This document shows positions 18,491 through 31,000 of a stretch of DNA of 64,000 nt, piece by piece. The notes below the pieces were generated by a model. That model ran no database searches and was not told the DNA's origin. It was given only the letters and a program-made list of their open reading frames with translations. Numbering within the stretch: position 1 is the stretch's first letter; each line of letters starts with the position of its first letter. The position numbers and the translations under genes were made by a program. The stretch is from Epinephelus fuscoguttatus (Eukaryota > Chordata > Actinopteri > Perciformes > Serranidae), in NCBI RefSeq assembly GCF_011397635.1, contig NC_064755.1, positions 21,435,282 to 21,499,281 of the forward strand, given 5' to 3'.

Positions 18491-18496
18491 AATAAA
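18491..18496 (+). terminator. hprt1l: Candidate polyadenylation signal of hprt1l
   Basis: AATAAA lies about 870 bases after the hprt1l stop codon, within 'GCTAATAAAGATAC'. The 3' UTR implied is AT-rich with no repeat seen. Earlier weaker signals cannot be excluded. Confidence 0.4.
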
Positions 18497-18519
18497 GATA
18501 CTAATTTATGAACCATAAT

Positions 18520-19200
18520 TCTTGTTTAGTTTTGATTTAGGGCTACAGAGTTGACATTACTGTTCAGACACCCGACAGCAGTATTATTTAATAAATTTAT
18601 TAAAAATAGAAAGCATATCAGCACTTGAGCAGCATTTCTGCCTTTTTGAAAACATAGAAATAAGACAGGGGTCTTGGAATAGCTTTCACCTTTATATCTG
18701 ATTAAATAATGCTTAAACAGAGTTGACAAAAAACTGGGTCACATCTTTAAAGAGCCAACGTCTTCACACACACAAAAAATATATGTATAACAGTACATTT
18801 TCACAGTGATGTTACAAATATGTACTGTTAGCTTTGTATTTTGATGGCTTTTAACACATTTTCTAATTTAAGTAAATGCAAATTCTTGTCAAGGATGGGT
18901 GTTAGAAGTTAAAATAAAAATGAAAGCAGATCATTAAAATCATACTTATTTCATATAAATAAATCTCTTATGAATAATATTTCACCCCAGAAACAGATTT
19001 GACGTGTTGATAAGTTCAAATTATTTATTTATTTATTGGTAAGACACGATGTGTCCCAGTTTTCAAGAATGGGTGTAATAACATATTTCATATTTTAAAA
19101 TAACATGACGATGTCTACTTTATAACCATATATAGTAAATAATAATAGCATTAAATGTCATGTCAATTCATGTTATAATCTTCGTATTCTCATTTATGAC
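18520..19200. other. AT-rich intergenic DNA between hprt1l and nudt7
   Basis: No exon, RNA gene or repeat family is recognised. The sequence is AT-rich with a short ATTT repeat near 19,020. It ends where CpG density rises before the nudt7 promoter. Confidence 0.5.
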
Positions 19201-19249
19201 ACTCGTTTTTATTTTCACGGAGCAATGTTGAACTGCCTTCAGTGTCTAA

Positions 19250-19460
19250 GCAGTGCTCTGTTAGCTAAGTGGCTAATGTGGCTAACGCGGAAGCTCGTCG
19301 CACAATGTGACGTCATGTGTTTGTTGCCATGAAACGTTAGCCTGGACGTCGTGTAAATACTACTTGAATAACGTTGGAAATAATGAGAAACTCATCTGAC
19401 GCATTTTAGCTGGACTGCAGCGAGAATGACATTTGTTATCCCAGTCACAAGGTACAGCCA
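19250..19460 (+). promoter_or_regulatory. nudt7: nudt7 promoter with a consensus CRE and probable 5' exon
   Basis: A full palindromic CRE, TGACGTCA, lies at 19,308-19,315 in a CpG-enriched stretch with no TATA box. An ATG at 19,426 is followed after 26 bases by a donor-like AG|GTACAG at 19,451/19,452. This is probably the end of a first, 5' untranslated exon, because no acceptor before the main start keeps that ATG in frame. Confidence 0.5.
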
Positions 19461-19780
19461 TCATTAACATTAGCTTTGTGCTAAAGCTAGCTTACTGTGT
19501 CGGTCACCTTGTGACGTCGCATATGTGGGACAGCTCAAGCTCGTTTTTCCACATCTGTATGATAATACACCAATAAGCAGTTAACAGCTGTGCTGCAGAG
19601 TTACTGGTTAACAGAATTTAGTTAGCTATTTAAGACGTCGGACTTGAAACCTCCAGTGTCACCTGTCCTTCACGTGTAGTTGACTTCCAGTTTGTTTATG
19701 CTCTGGATTTCCTCAGGGTGCTTATGTTTTTGTAGCTGCCCTCCACTTCATTGTTTCTGCTTTGATGCCGAGCGGCTGCA

Positions 19781-20617
<837 letters not shown>

Positions 20618-20802
20618 TTATTTTTTTATGTTTGTAATTAATTTGTGCTAATACAAAATACCTGAAGCCAGATGTTTTGTAACTGAAGTGCATTAACTGT
20701 GAATTGAAAACTCTACTGACATGCAGGATTTGCTTTAATAGATTAATATAAAAACCTTTCAGGGCTTCTTTTTTTAATATATCAAATGCATCTTAAACTT
20801 CG

Positions 20803-20814
20803 GGGGGGGGGGGA
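20803..20814 (+). repeat. G homopolymer run between convergent genes
   Basis: A run of about 12 G lies between the nudt7 3' end and the probable nfat5 poly(A) signal, followed by a purine-rich stretch. It is a simple repeat with possible structure-forming potential. Run length in a raw assembly may be unreliable. Confidence 0.5.
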
Positions 20815-20843
20815 GAAAAGAAGCAAATGAAGACATTTAAAGT

Positions 20844-23800
20844 TTTATTAATTCATTTAATGTAGCAGCAGGATTACAGATATAAACAGAAGAGTATACA
20901 AATGTCCAGACCAAGGCAAAGTACATGTTAATAATAGTTCAGATGTATGATAACACACTGGGGTTTGACCTTTATCCCGACTGCAGGGTCTTAAGGCTAG
21001 ATACTAAAGCTCAAGCTACACAGAACGGATACAACAGAACTGTTGAAGAATGTGAAATCGAAAGCGAACTAGGAAAAAGTGAGCAAACTGATTACACACA
21101 AGATACAGCTCACACTATTGGCAATTAACAGTTAATTTATCATGGTTGCTCCTTTTGATCAAGCGTTTCACAGCAACAATAGTAATGTTGACAAGCACAT
21201 CAACACAAGAAAGCTCTCCATAAAACAATCTCCACTGTCTCGTCCCTTTTACCTCACATGTACAAATCTCATGAGGCATGAAAAACATTTTCAACATAAA
21301 GTAACAAACAAGTTGACAATTCACTGGTGAAGCTGCACAATATTATGTTGAAAGTACTCAGTCCTGCGATGGATATCCAAACAGAAAATGCTGAAACTAA
21401 AAATGTATCTGTATGGGCTATGGTTAGGCTTGTGTTTAGAAATAAAAACTCAATCACTGAAAAGTGTCCTGATGTTCAACAGTCCTAGAGAATAAAAAGG
21501 ACACGGAGCCAAATGGCAAATGACACGAAAGGGACACCAGTAAACACAGCAGAGTAACAGTTAAGTTATCAAGGCACACAAAGTTCTGTTGAAAGCATCA
21601 CAATTGAAATTCAAGATACCCCTGCAGTATATTTCACATTTAAATATACATGGATATTCATTTACATGACTGGAGGACAAAACTGATATTTTGTAAAGAT
21701 TTGTGTGCTATCTTCACCACCATTAAATTAATGTTTCACATGGGTATTTTCAGGTGGAAGTGGCTATTCGGAGAGTCAGACTGAGCATCCTGGATTGCTC
21801 AAAATGAAACAACTGGACGTGAAAAACATGAAATTACACCACGGTCCGAGACAAAACAATCTGACAAATGTACAGTGATACAAATGACAGTTGGTGCCAC
21901 CCCACCCCCACCCTCTCTGCCTCAAAATATATGTTCTCTAAAACTGTAATTGGTCCGATGTTAGATGTAGAGCAAGCTCTATGTCCACACCATGAGGTAA
22001 AATTTACATTCATGAAACTGAAGTCACAGGTTGGCTTTCTGTGTTGGTATGGCTTTAAGAGGCATTACTGTTCCGCACTTCTTCCCGCAACATCATGTGC
22101 TCTTAAACTCCCCAAGAGGAATGGAATGCTTGGAAAACATCACTACTGCGCTCTAACCTGATCTACAGTTAATGGATGAGTCAAAGTGCCATTTGAGATG
22201 CATGACATAAAATAAGGAGAAAAAAAAACAACACACGCACACACAAGAGAAACCTAGCCCATGTATTATGTCATACAGGTCGGGTAAAGTCAATGTTAAC
22301 AGTAGAATTAAGTTCCAACATATTTGCTTGATGACCACTTAATTACATTTCTAATTTCAGTCACACACTTCACAATAAACCTGCGCTTCATTTCAGGAAA
22401 AACATACCAGCAATGATATTCTGTGCTATGAGCATAAACCAAAAAGTTTAGTTTTACAAAAATACTCTACATTTTGATACATGGATACAAAATTCTAAAA
22501 AAGATAAGTTACTTTAAAATGGATCACTAACAGCTGCAGGACAAAATAGTATGACTATGAAAATGTAAACAAATGCATATGTGAGCAATACTATTCTAAC
22601 ATTTGAATTATTCTCAAAAAAATTGGCTTTTCTGATAACGCCAAATTGGCTACTGTTGTAGATATGGAAAGTACAGCAGTGTTATTTTTGCATAAAAAAA
22701 ATAGAGTAATGTATCAAATTGGTGGAAATGTTAATGAGACGTGAACTGATCCATGAAACAAAGTACCTTTACATATCTTTTATAAATCTTGTACTGAAAA
22801 CAACATGCTGAATTACTATCCATGTAAGAGCTGCATAATTTAAACGAGTAAGTACAAATGAGTAAACATCATGAGGGCATTTGCAAGGACAAGTATGAGA
22901 CAAGATGACGGCGATTCACAACAGGAGCTTTGGTATGCCTGGGTGCACTCCAGTCTGACCCCACAACAACAGCCAGCTCTCTAGACTCGACTCCGCTTCA
23001 AAACTAACAATTAATGTCAGTGCTATTTGATATAAGTATAAATTGTTATGTACTAACATCACATCAGAAGTGCCCATCACTCCTGCACATAGCACCATAG
23101 ATAGAATCAAAATGGCGGCCTCTATGTAACAGAGATTTCATTTACCAGTGAGCCCCTGTTCACAACACAAGGGACGGGTACTGGGTGCCAACTTCACATG
23201 GCGCCGGCCTGCACGCGGTACCAACACTGAGACAAAAACTTAAATATCTAACACAACACAAGGTAAAACAGTCTCAAGTGACAGATTGAACAGTAAATAG
23301 TACAAATAGCAAATACGATGAAAAATCCTTCATTTCAATGCACAAACTAAATCAGTATTTTAGGTGTTTTGTCGATGCGTAAAACACAAAGGCCTGCGTA
23401 ACCACTCCAACACTGAAAAATGACTGTTGTGGGAATGGCTGTTTGGTTTTTTTTGTTTTGTTTTTGTTTTTTAGACAGACTTGACTGGACCACTGAGACT
23501 GAATACAAAGAGGAATTCAACAGTGAGTCGACATTCTGTACAAAGATGTCCTCGACCTCAAAAATATTCAGACATGAGAAAATGTAAAAATGCTTGGATA
23601 GGATGTATTTACCTTTACAAAGACGACTGCTGTGTTTTTTGTTTGTTGTTTTTTATCTCGTGTTTTTTAACTGGACGTTTCAGAGTATAAATTCAGCTGG
23701 GTCAGTAGAGAGCTGTGGACGGATATAAGGATTAGCTAGAGGTTATAAAGTGCTTGAGATAAAATGTTTATAAAACCACACAACACTCCATTTTCACTAG

Positions 23801-25017
23801 TGGAAATTTTCTCTCTATCCACGTTAAATTGGTAAAGGTTACCAACTTCTTCAAAACAAACAAACAAAAAGATACACACACTACATAGCTGAATGCTTCT
23901 TAAAATTTCACCAAGAAAGCTTCTGCAAACCCAGTAACGAGGATTAACCTTTTGAAAACACTGGGAGGTGCCAAAACGAAAGGCCAAGTCACATTATTCA
24001 CCAGGATGAATCTCATTTGCGAGTGTTAACAGCCCCTCTTCTTTCTGCACTTGGGAGAAATCCCCTGCAATACCACTAAGCATTGATATCCATTTTGGTG
24101 AGTTAACAGATAGCAATATTTAAACTCCTCTCCTCCTTAATACAGTCTGCTCAGGTGCATACTCCAGCCATGCCAGCAAATATGATGGAGGCAAAACATT
24201 CTACAAATGTACTTAATTTCAGTCTTTACTCTTAGAGTAGATTTTAGTGAAACTGTTGACATACGCAAACACAAAGGTTAATTAACTGCAAAAAAAAAAA
24301 AAATCTCACATTATCCATGTCAAAAGTTTAAATTGAGTGGTGACATTATTTCAGCCTTGTTTCAATGCCAGATTACCTCCCCCTCCTTTCCACACAACAG
24401 ACAGAAAAACACATCTCATAGACTCACAGTGAAGTGAAGTTTTGGAGTTTCCACACTCACAAAATGAGATTCAGCCCATATCTGACACTTTTGTGCAATC
24501 TGATAGTCACTCCATGGTCGGCTGTTTTATCTACTCTGCCTGCTCTCACAGACTCATCTCCATCACATTACGATTCCCCCGTTTCCCTGTCGCTGACATT
24601 CTTTAACCCTTTCCAGTTTTTCCACCGAACCTGGTAGGTTTTTATCATCATCATCATCATCATCTCTTAGGCTCACATTATTAAAACACTCTTAAGAAAA
24701 CACTGCATTTCTGAGACTGATGGATAAAGCAGTTATTACAGGCCTCTCTGATCCTGCAAGAGGGGTAATAACAAAGGCGGATTCTTCAATTCAAGGACAA
24801 TGGATGTATGAAGGCTATAAGTATTTATAAATATTCCATTAAAACAAGGAGTTACATGAGCTCATAATTTGGGGTTTTAGGTAAAAGGGAACATTAAATT
24901 CTTCAATCGTGTGGCATTGGCACAAAACACCACCATTCTGTTTGTTGATGTAAGGATGGATAACTCTCGGCTACATATCACTCACTCTCCTTAGTGCCCA
25001 CATGGTCCAAACATATA
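20844..25017 (-). other. nfat5: Probable long 3' UTR of nfat5
   Basis: From the nfat5 stop codon (25,020-25,018) there are about 4.2 kb with no gene, up to an AATAAA on the minus strand (20,849-20,844) close to the nudt7 end. Known NFAT5 transcripts have unusually long 3' UTRs. The interval is AT-rich, with scattered ATTTA motifs on the minus strand and a short CAT repeat at 24,645-24,664. No transposon-like element was recognised, unlike the other gaps, which fits transcribed UTR. The exact end is inferred. Confidence 0.55.
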
Positions 25018-28000
25018 TCACTGCTTCTGTAGGCTTTCCAGTAGGTCCTCGATTTTATTCATGTTGGACGATGCAGATATCGACGCCTGCAATTGATTCT
25101 GTAAGCTGCTCTGTATCTGGGTCTGTAGATTGGTCTGCATTGGAGTCGGCAGGCTTGTTTCTATGGTTGCCTGCAGACCAGACTGCAGAGCTGTTTGTGT
25201 GTTTGTCTGCATTGCGTTCTGTAGGCTGGTCTGCATGGCATTCTCTAAGCTGGACTGCATTTGTGCCTGGAGGGTGTTCTGTAAGCTGCTGTGCATGGTG
25301 GTCGGCATTGTGGAGGCAGCTTGGCCCATGGGCTGGTCCAACAGAGGCTGCATGTGACTGGAGTTTTGGGACTGGGCCTGAGCTGGCAGGGTGGGCCCAG
25401 AGGAATTGAGCAGCTGGGGTGAATCTGAGAGGAAGAGAAAATGGAAGAAATCACTGTGATTAAATGGTAAGTAAAGGTATTGGCAGTGGCATTCAATACA
25501 GTTCTTAACTCAGATTTACCGTACATCAGAGGTGGAGAAGACCAAAATCATCTTACCATTCTGGATGCCAAACACAAACAGGTTGGCCTGTCCTTGTGGA
25601 GCCACATTCCCACCCACAGTTGTCTGGAAAAGCTGCTCTGGGGGCTGCTGGCCAGGGTTGGCTACCACACCCACACCACCCTGTACCACAAAGATGGTCG
25701 TGCCAGGGGCTGGAGCCTGGTTGTTCAGCTCCTGTGAGCCAATAGTGCTCTGCAGGCTGGACAGAGACGTCTGTGGCAAGAACAGCTCCACGGGTTGACT
25801 GCTCGGCACGTTGCTGGAACTGGGGCCCACTTGCATTGGCTGCTGTTCTTGGAACAGGTTCTGCTGTTGGTTCTCAGAGGATGTGGAGTTGCTGCCTGAG
25901 GAGCTCTGGTCTTGGAAGGACATGGGCTCTGCTGGGTCTGGCTGGGGGATTCCAACACTAATGCTCCCCATGGGGGAAGCGCCTTGGGTCTGAGTGCTAA
26001 AGAGAATAGTTGGCGGAATAGCCTGGGGGTTTAAATCTGTGGTGCAGAGGAGGAGACCTGTTTGCTGGGGTTGGGAAAGCTGACTCTGGGGGACAGGGTT
26101 AGGCTGGGAGTGGTTTGGGATATTTTGGAACAAGGAGCCCTGCTGGCCCATTGGAAGCTGCGGTGGCTGTTGCTGGTTCTGCTGTGGAGACTGCTGCTGC
26201 TCCATAGGGGTGCTCTGTTGCTGCATTTGGGAGAGCTGAGTTTGGGGTTGGTTCTGAAACATTGCAACAGATTGGGACTGGCTGTTAGATGTCTCCATGG
26301 AGGCGATGAATGCCAGCTGCTGTGGCTGTTGTTGGGGCTGGGGGTTTGGGGACAGGTATAGGGTTGACCCTGTAGGCTGCTGCTCTGAGTTCAGACTGCC
26401 ACTGGCAAGAACAATCTGCGCGTTCTGAAGCAGGGCAGCCTGGACCTGCTGTTGGGAGCCCTGGGTCTCAGCCAGGGGCCTGGGCGATTGAAAGAGCTGC
26501 TGTGGGGGAGATGTGTGGGACGGAGGCTGTGTTGGGAAGCTGGTTTGGATGGTGAGCAGCTCTCCAGCCTGTTGAAGGAGGGACACTGGCTGCTGTATTT
26601 GTGGGGAGGAGTGGATCTGGGGCTGAAGCAACTCAGCCTGAAGGTGTTGCTGTAAATTCTCCAACACCTGCTGCTCTTGCAGTTGTTGTTGCTGTTGTAA
26701 GTTGCTCAGCGCCTGATTCTGCTGCTGCTGTTGTAGCTGATGTTGCTGTAAATTGGTAAGTATTTGATTTTGTTGTTGCTGATCCTGAAGTTGGATGTTG
26801 TTAAGGACTTGCTGTTGCTGATTTTGTTGCAGCTGTTGTTGTTGCTGTTGAATATTCTCCATGATTTGTTGCTGGTCTTGTGGCTGTAATATAAGTTGTT
26901 GTTGGATCTGCATGTTGCCAAGAACCTGCTGCTGTTGCTGCTGTAAGTTTTGCTGCTGTTGTTGATGCTGAAGGTTACCAAGGATCTGCTGTTGTTGCTG
27001 CAGTTGCTGATGCTGCTGAAACTGTTGCTGTATTTGTTGTTGTTGTTGCTGTTGTATCTGTTGTTGCTGTATCTGTTGCTGTTGTTGTATCTGTTGTTGT
27101 TGTTGTTGTATCTGTTGTTGCTGTATCTGTTGCTGTTGTTGTATCTGCTGTTGCTGCTGTATCTGCTGTTGCTGTTGTTGTATCTGTTGTTGCTGTTGCA
27201 TCTGCAGCTGTTGCTGTGGCGATAGCGAATTATCTGTGGTTCCCAATCTAAGGCTATTCATGTTCTCCTGGACGTGCTGCTGCAGGGAGTCTGCAGAGGG
27301 AGTGGGGCTGTACAGCACAGAGTTCAGCTGCTGCTGGGCTACAGCCGCCTCTATAACCTGCTGGAGCGTGGTGTTACCTCCAGCCTGTAGCTCCCTTACT
27401 GCCCTCTCCAGCTGTGCAACCCCTTCCTGGGGGAATAAGGGAACCTGTGACTGCTGTGGCTGAGAGGGAGTTGCTATCTGGGGCATGGCCACAACTACAA
27501 CTCCTTGGCTATTATTGGAACTCTCAGGCGGTATGCTGTCCTGAGGGTCTCTGAGGAATTGCTGCGGGACTTCTGGTGTCACAGGGGGGATTGTAGTATC
27601 ACCCGACACTGGGAAGGAGGTTGTGGGGGCAATGTCTTGCTTTTGCATGGTGCTGAGAGACTCCAGGCTGGGGAAGACAGGTGGCGCCTGGGGAAGCTCC
27701 ACATCTTCAGGTTGTAGGGGCATTGGGCTCTGAAAGGATTCTCCACCTGAATGAGGACTAGAGCTGAGCTCCAGTGTCTGCTGCACCGCAACAAGAGGGT
27801 CAGGGGAGGGCTGAGAAAATAAAGGAAACAAGAGTGTTACCTGTAACTGAAGTTCTGAAGTAGATATTTCTGTTCTGCCTTCTTGAAAATGACTGGTATC
27901 TTACCTTGAAGACGTCTGTGGCTGGTGGATTGCTGGACACTTCCATTGGTGTGTCCTCTTGCCGTTTGGAAGGCGGAGCAGAGCTGTCAGTTTGCTCAGA

Positions 28001-31000
28001 AGATAAAGATTTGATCTGGCCATCAAATATACATGTCTTGACCAGGGAAGGTCCCTCTGTCTTTATTGTTGGGACATTTGAGTTATCAGCTGTGGGTAAG
28101 AGTGGAAACAAAGGATAGCTTTGTGTCTTTCAGAAGAACAAGTGCTTATAATGATGTTTTGTGATTTAAGTCATTGATGAAACCTGGCATTCACACAACC
28201 AATATGTTGATTCAGACAACCAATGCAGGTTAAGTTCTCCCTCATATAATATGGTCACAGTATCTTAAAAATGGGATTACCACACACATAGACTGGTAGC
28301 AGTACCTGAGTCTGGAGTGTAGGTGAAGGGCTGGGCGTCATGTGATCTACCAGCATTGGTCATCACGAAGATTCCCACAGAAACGGGAGAAGAGATTGAC
28401 AGGTTGTGAAACGGAGGGACTGTCACTATTAAATGGTTCTGAAAAACATTGGAGATCCAAACGGGCAATCACATTTTCAGTAAAATCTCTTAAAGAATAT
28501 GCTCAATGAAAGCAGGTGGGTTTGATTAATTCAAGGAGAAACAAGAGTATACACATCATTCAGGCGCATCTACCTGATGGAAAAGGTCCATGTCAATCTT
28601 TGCTTCAGCTTGCCAGGAATTATCATCTGCAAATAAAACAACATATGTTTCTTCTTCTGCCCATCAGAGGATTACAAGCAGAAACCTTTATCCAAACAAA
28701 TTACACTGATATACAACACTGACAACACCAAGCTGGCCACACTACCTGCAATATTCTCCTGGAAAATAACTTTGGTTCCTTTGAGGAAGTTCTTTCCGAT
28801 GATAAACACTTCCTCTCCTCCTCTCACTGAGCAGCTGTGAAGACTCTTCTTCAGGATCTCTGGCACTCCTGCTGGCTGGGCTGGAGAATGAAAGAAGAGT
28901 CAAGGGATCAAAACTCACATGACATCTGGGCTAATGTTTACCAGAGGGCATGTGGAAGACAATAACAAAAAGAAAGTTCCACAGTCTGATCATCCTAAAT
29001 GCTATGTTTGACGAAAGCCTCACTCCAAACATCACTGGAAACATAGTCTCATAAAGACCTATGGCTCTTTGTATTTCTTTAGACCAGTCACAATCGCCTT
29101 GGGCAGCACTAAGCCCAGGATGCAGCAATGATGCTCTTGCAAAATACTGTCTGGGGGGAAACTGGTTATGGTTGAGAGGTGAGTGCTGGCATTAAAATGA
29201 GTAAATACTTGGAAAAGAAAATGCCACATAAAAGATTAAAAAACATCTTAGCATGTGGGTTGCTAGCTTGGATGTTGTTGTTGTCATTTCACACACAGCC
29301 CTAAATGTGCATAAAGGTCTTGCTATTCATGACTAGTCACATGTTGTGTCAGAGATTTTGAAAATGGTAACATGCTTTTAAGTAGGCCAATGACAGGTTT
29401 ATACCCACAGTCTACATTCTGTGAGCCAGACTACTGGAAACACAACTTTCCCAGCATTTAGCCTCATGTGTCCTGGCAGTGGCTGTTACCTTTGTAGCTT
29501 TAAACTGATGTTTTCTGTTTTTTTGGTTGATTGTGTTCATATTGTGCCTGAGCTACTTACTGCAGAGGATGGGTGATGAGGTGGCCTGTAGAGTAAGGAC
29601 TGATCCATCAGGTTGGGGGATGTTGACTCTGAAGGCCAGCCTGGCACGTGTGCTCTTCTTTTTGGACCCTGCCACACCAATACGTGCCTCCACATCTGCA
29701 TTACGCAGCTTCAAAATCCCTACACGGTCCACCCTGTAGGAACACGAAAGAATGGGAAATACATGACAAGCACGCTAAGTACTTGTTCAACGTAATCACA
29801 GTCTAAGTATTAACTGACCCAGAATTATGCACAGAGAATAACCCCTTACGCGAGTGTCATGTCATTGCTGGGCTCCAGAGGGATCTCAATAACAGTGGTA
29901 CCCTCTATGTCCACCTCCTTGCAGGCTGTGGTGTTGCGTCCTGTCACTCTGCATGCCTGGTAGAAACCGTGAGGCTTTACTCTGCCTGCATCATTTGCCA
30001 CAAACACCTGCAGCACAACTGGTTCATTCACGCCTTCCAACTGGGGACAAAAATAGAAACTGAGTGTAAACAACTTAAATCGACCCCCACTTACAATAGA
30101 AATCGTAACATTATAAAAGACTAAAGTTTTAAAACCAATGCACACTGGTCATGGAGTAATTTCCTGATCCATACTAAGTGATGCTTCCTTACTAAAGCAT
30201 TCATGAGAGTGCGCACTAAAACCATGCATACTGGAAGGTGCAATATAATGTGTGGATGCTGGCCAGATTTGCCAGAAAGAGATCTTTTTTTCTCCTTGGA
30301 TGGATTTTACAAAAATAGACAAAGGGAATACACTGCATAAGGGAAATGTTCAATTAGTACATCTTTACTGTTATCATACACGTGCTCTGATGAATTTCGG
30401 GGCAATTTCGTTGAGCGCTTCATACTTTACACACATTAACAGCTGGGAGCAGCTCAGCACAGCCACCGTTTTATCTGCTGGCCACTAAGCAGCCCCAGTG
30501 GAGCAGTCAAGGGTTAAGTGCCTTATTGATAAATCAAGGACTGGCACTATTCCTTCACTTCCTTTCCCAAATGTATCAGTAACAGGTAAAATTACTATTG
30601 GATGGTCTAGCGTTTAATCGTTTGCCCTCTTAAAATGGAGTCTGTTGTTGATTTGTTACACAGAATATAGCAGGCTACCCACTGAAGCTTTTGAAGAAGC
30701 TAAAAACAAACATGCTGATGGTTATTGGTTGGTGAGTGAATGCTTCTCATGTGTCTGAACAGGCATGAGCATTCTCTTGTGGCGCATGGTGCCCCACACT
30801 CTATGTCCTGTGTATTTTTGGCCTTATTCAGTCACTTCCAACTTAGGTGTTAATATTTCTCCTGTGTCAAGAAGCAGCTGGTGGCCCTCTTTGTCACACC
30901 TTGACAGTGGGGAATCCCTGTTGTGTGCGGTCTTTGACAGAACCTCTGCTGCCCTCAGTCAGATAGCGAGCTCTGTGCTGGGTCTCTGGCTGCACCAGGA

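Noticed and set aside
19426-19451. Alternative nudt7 start encoding MTFVIPVTR
   Set aside because: Joining it to either visible acceptor before 19,781 runs into a stop or the wrong frame, so it is more likely an upstream ATG in the 5' UTR.
27000-27215. Tandem-looking repeat considered as a CRISPR-like or satellite array
   Set aside because: It lies in an open reading frame of nfat5 and is made of Gln/Ile codons. There are no unique spacers.
26950-27225. Leu-rich 91-codon frame on the plus strand
   Set aside because: It is the complementary reading of the Nfat5 polyglutamine codons (CTG/TTG triplets).
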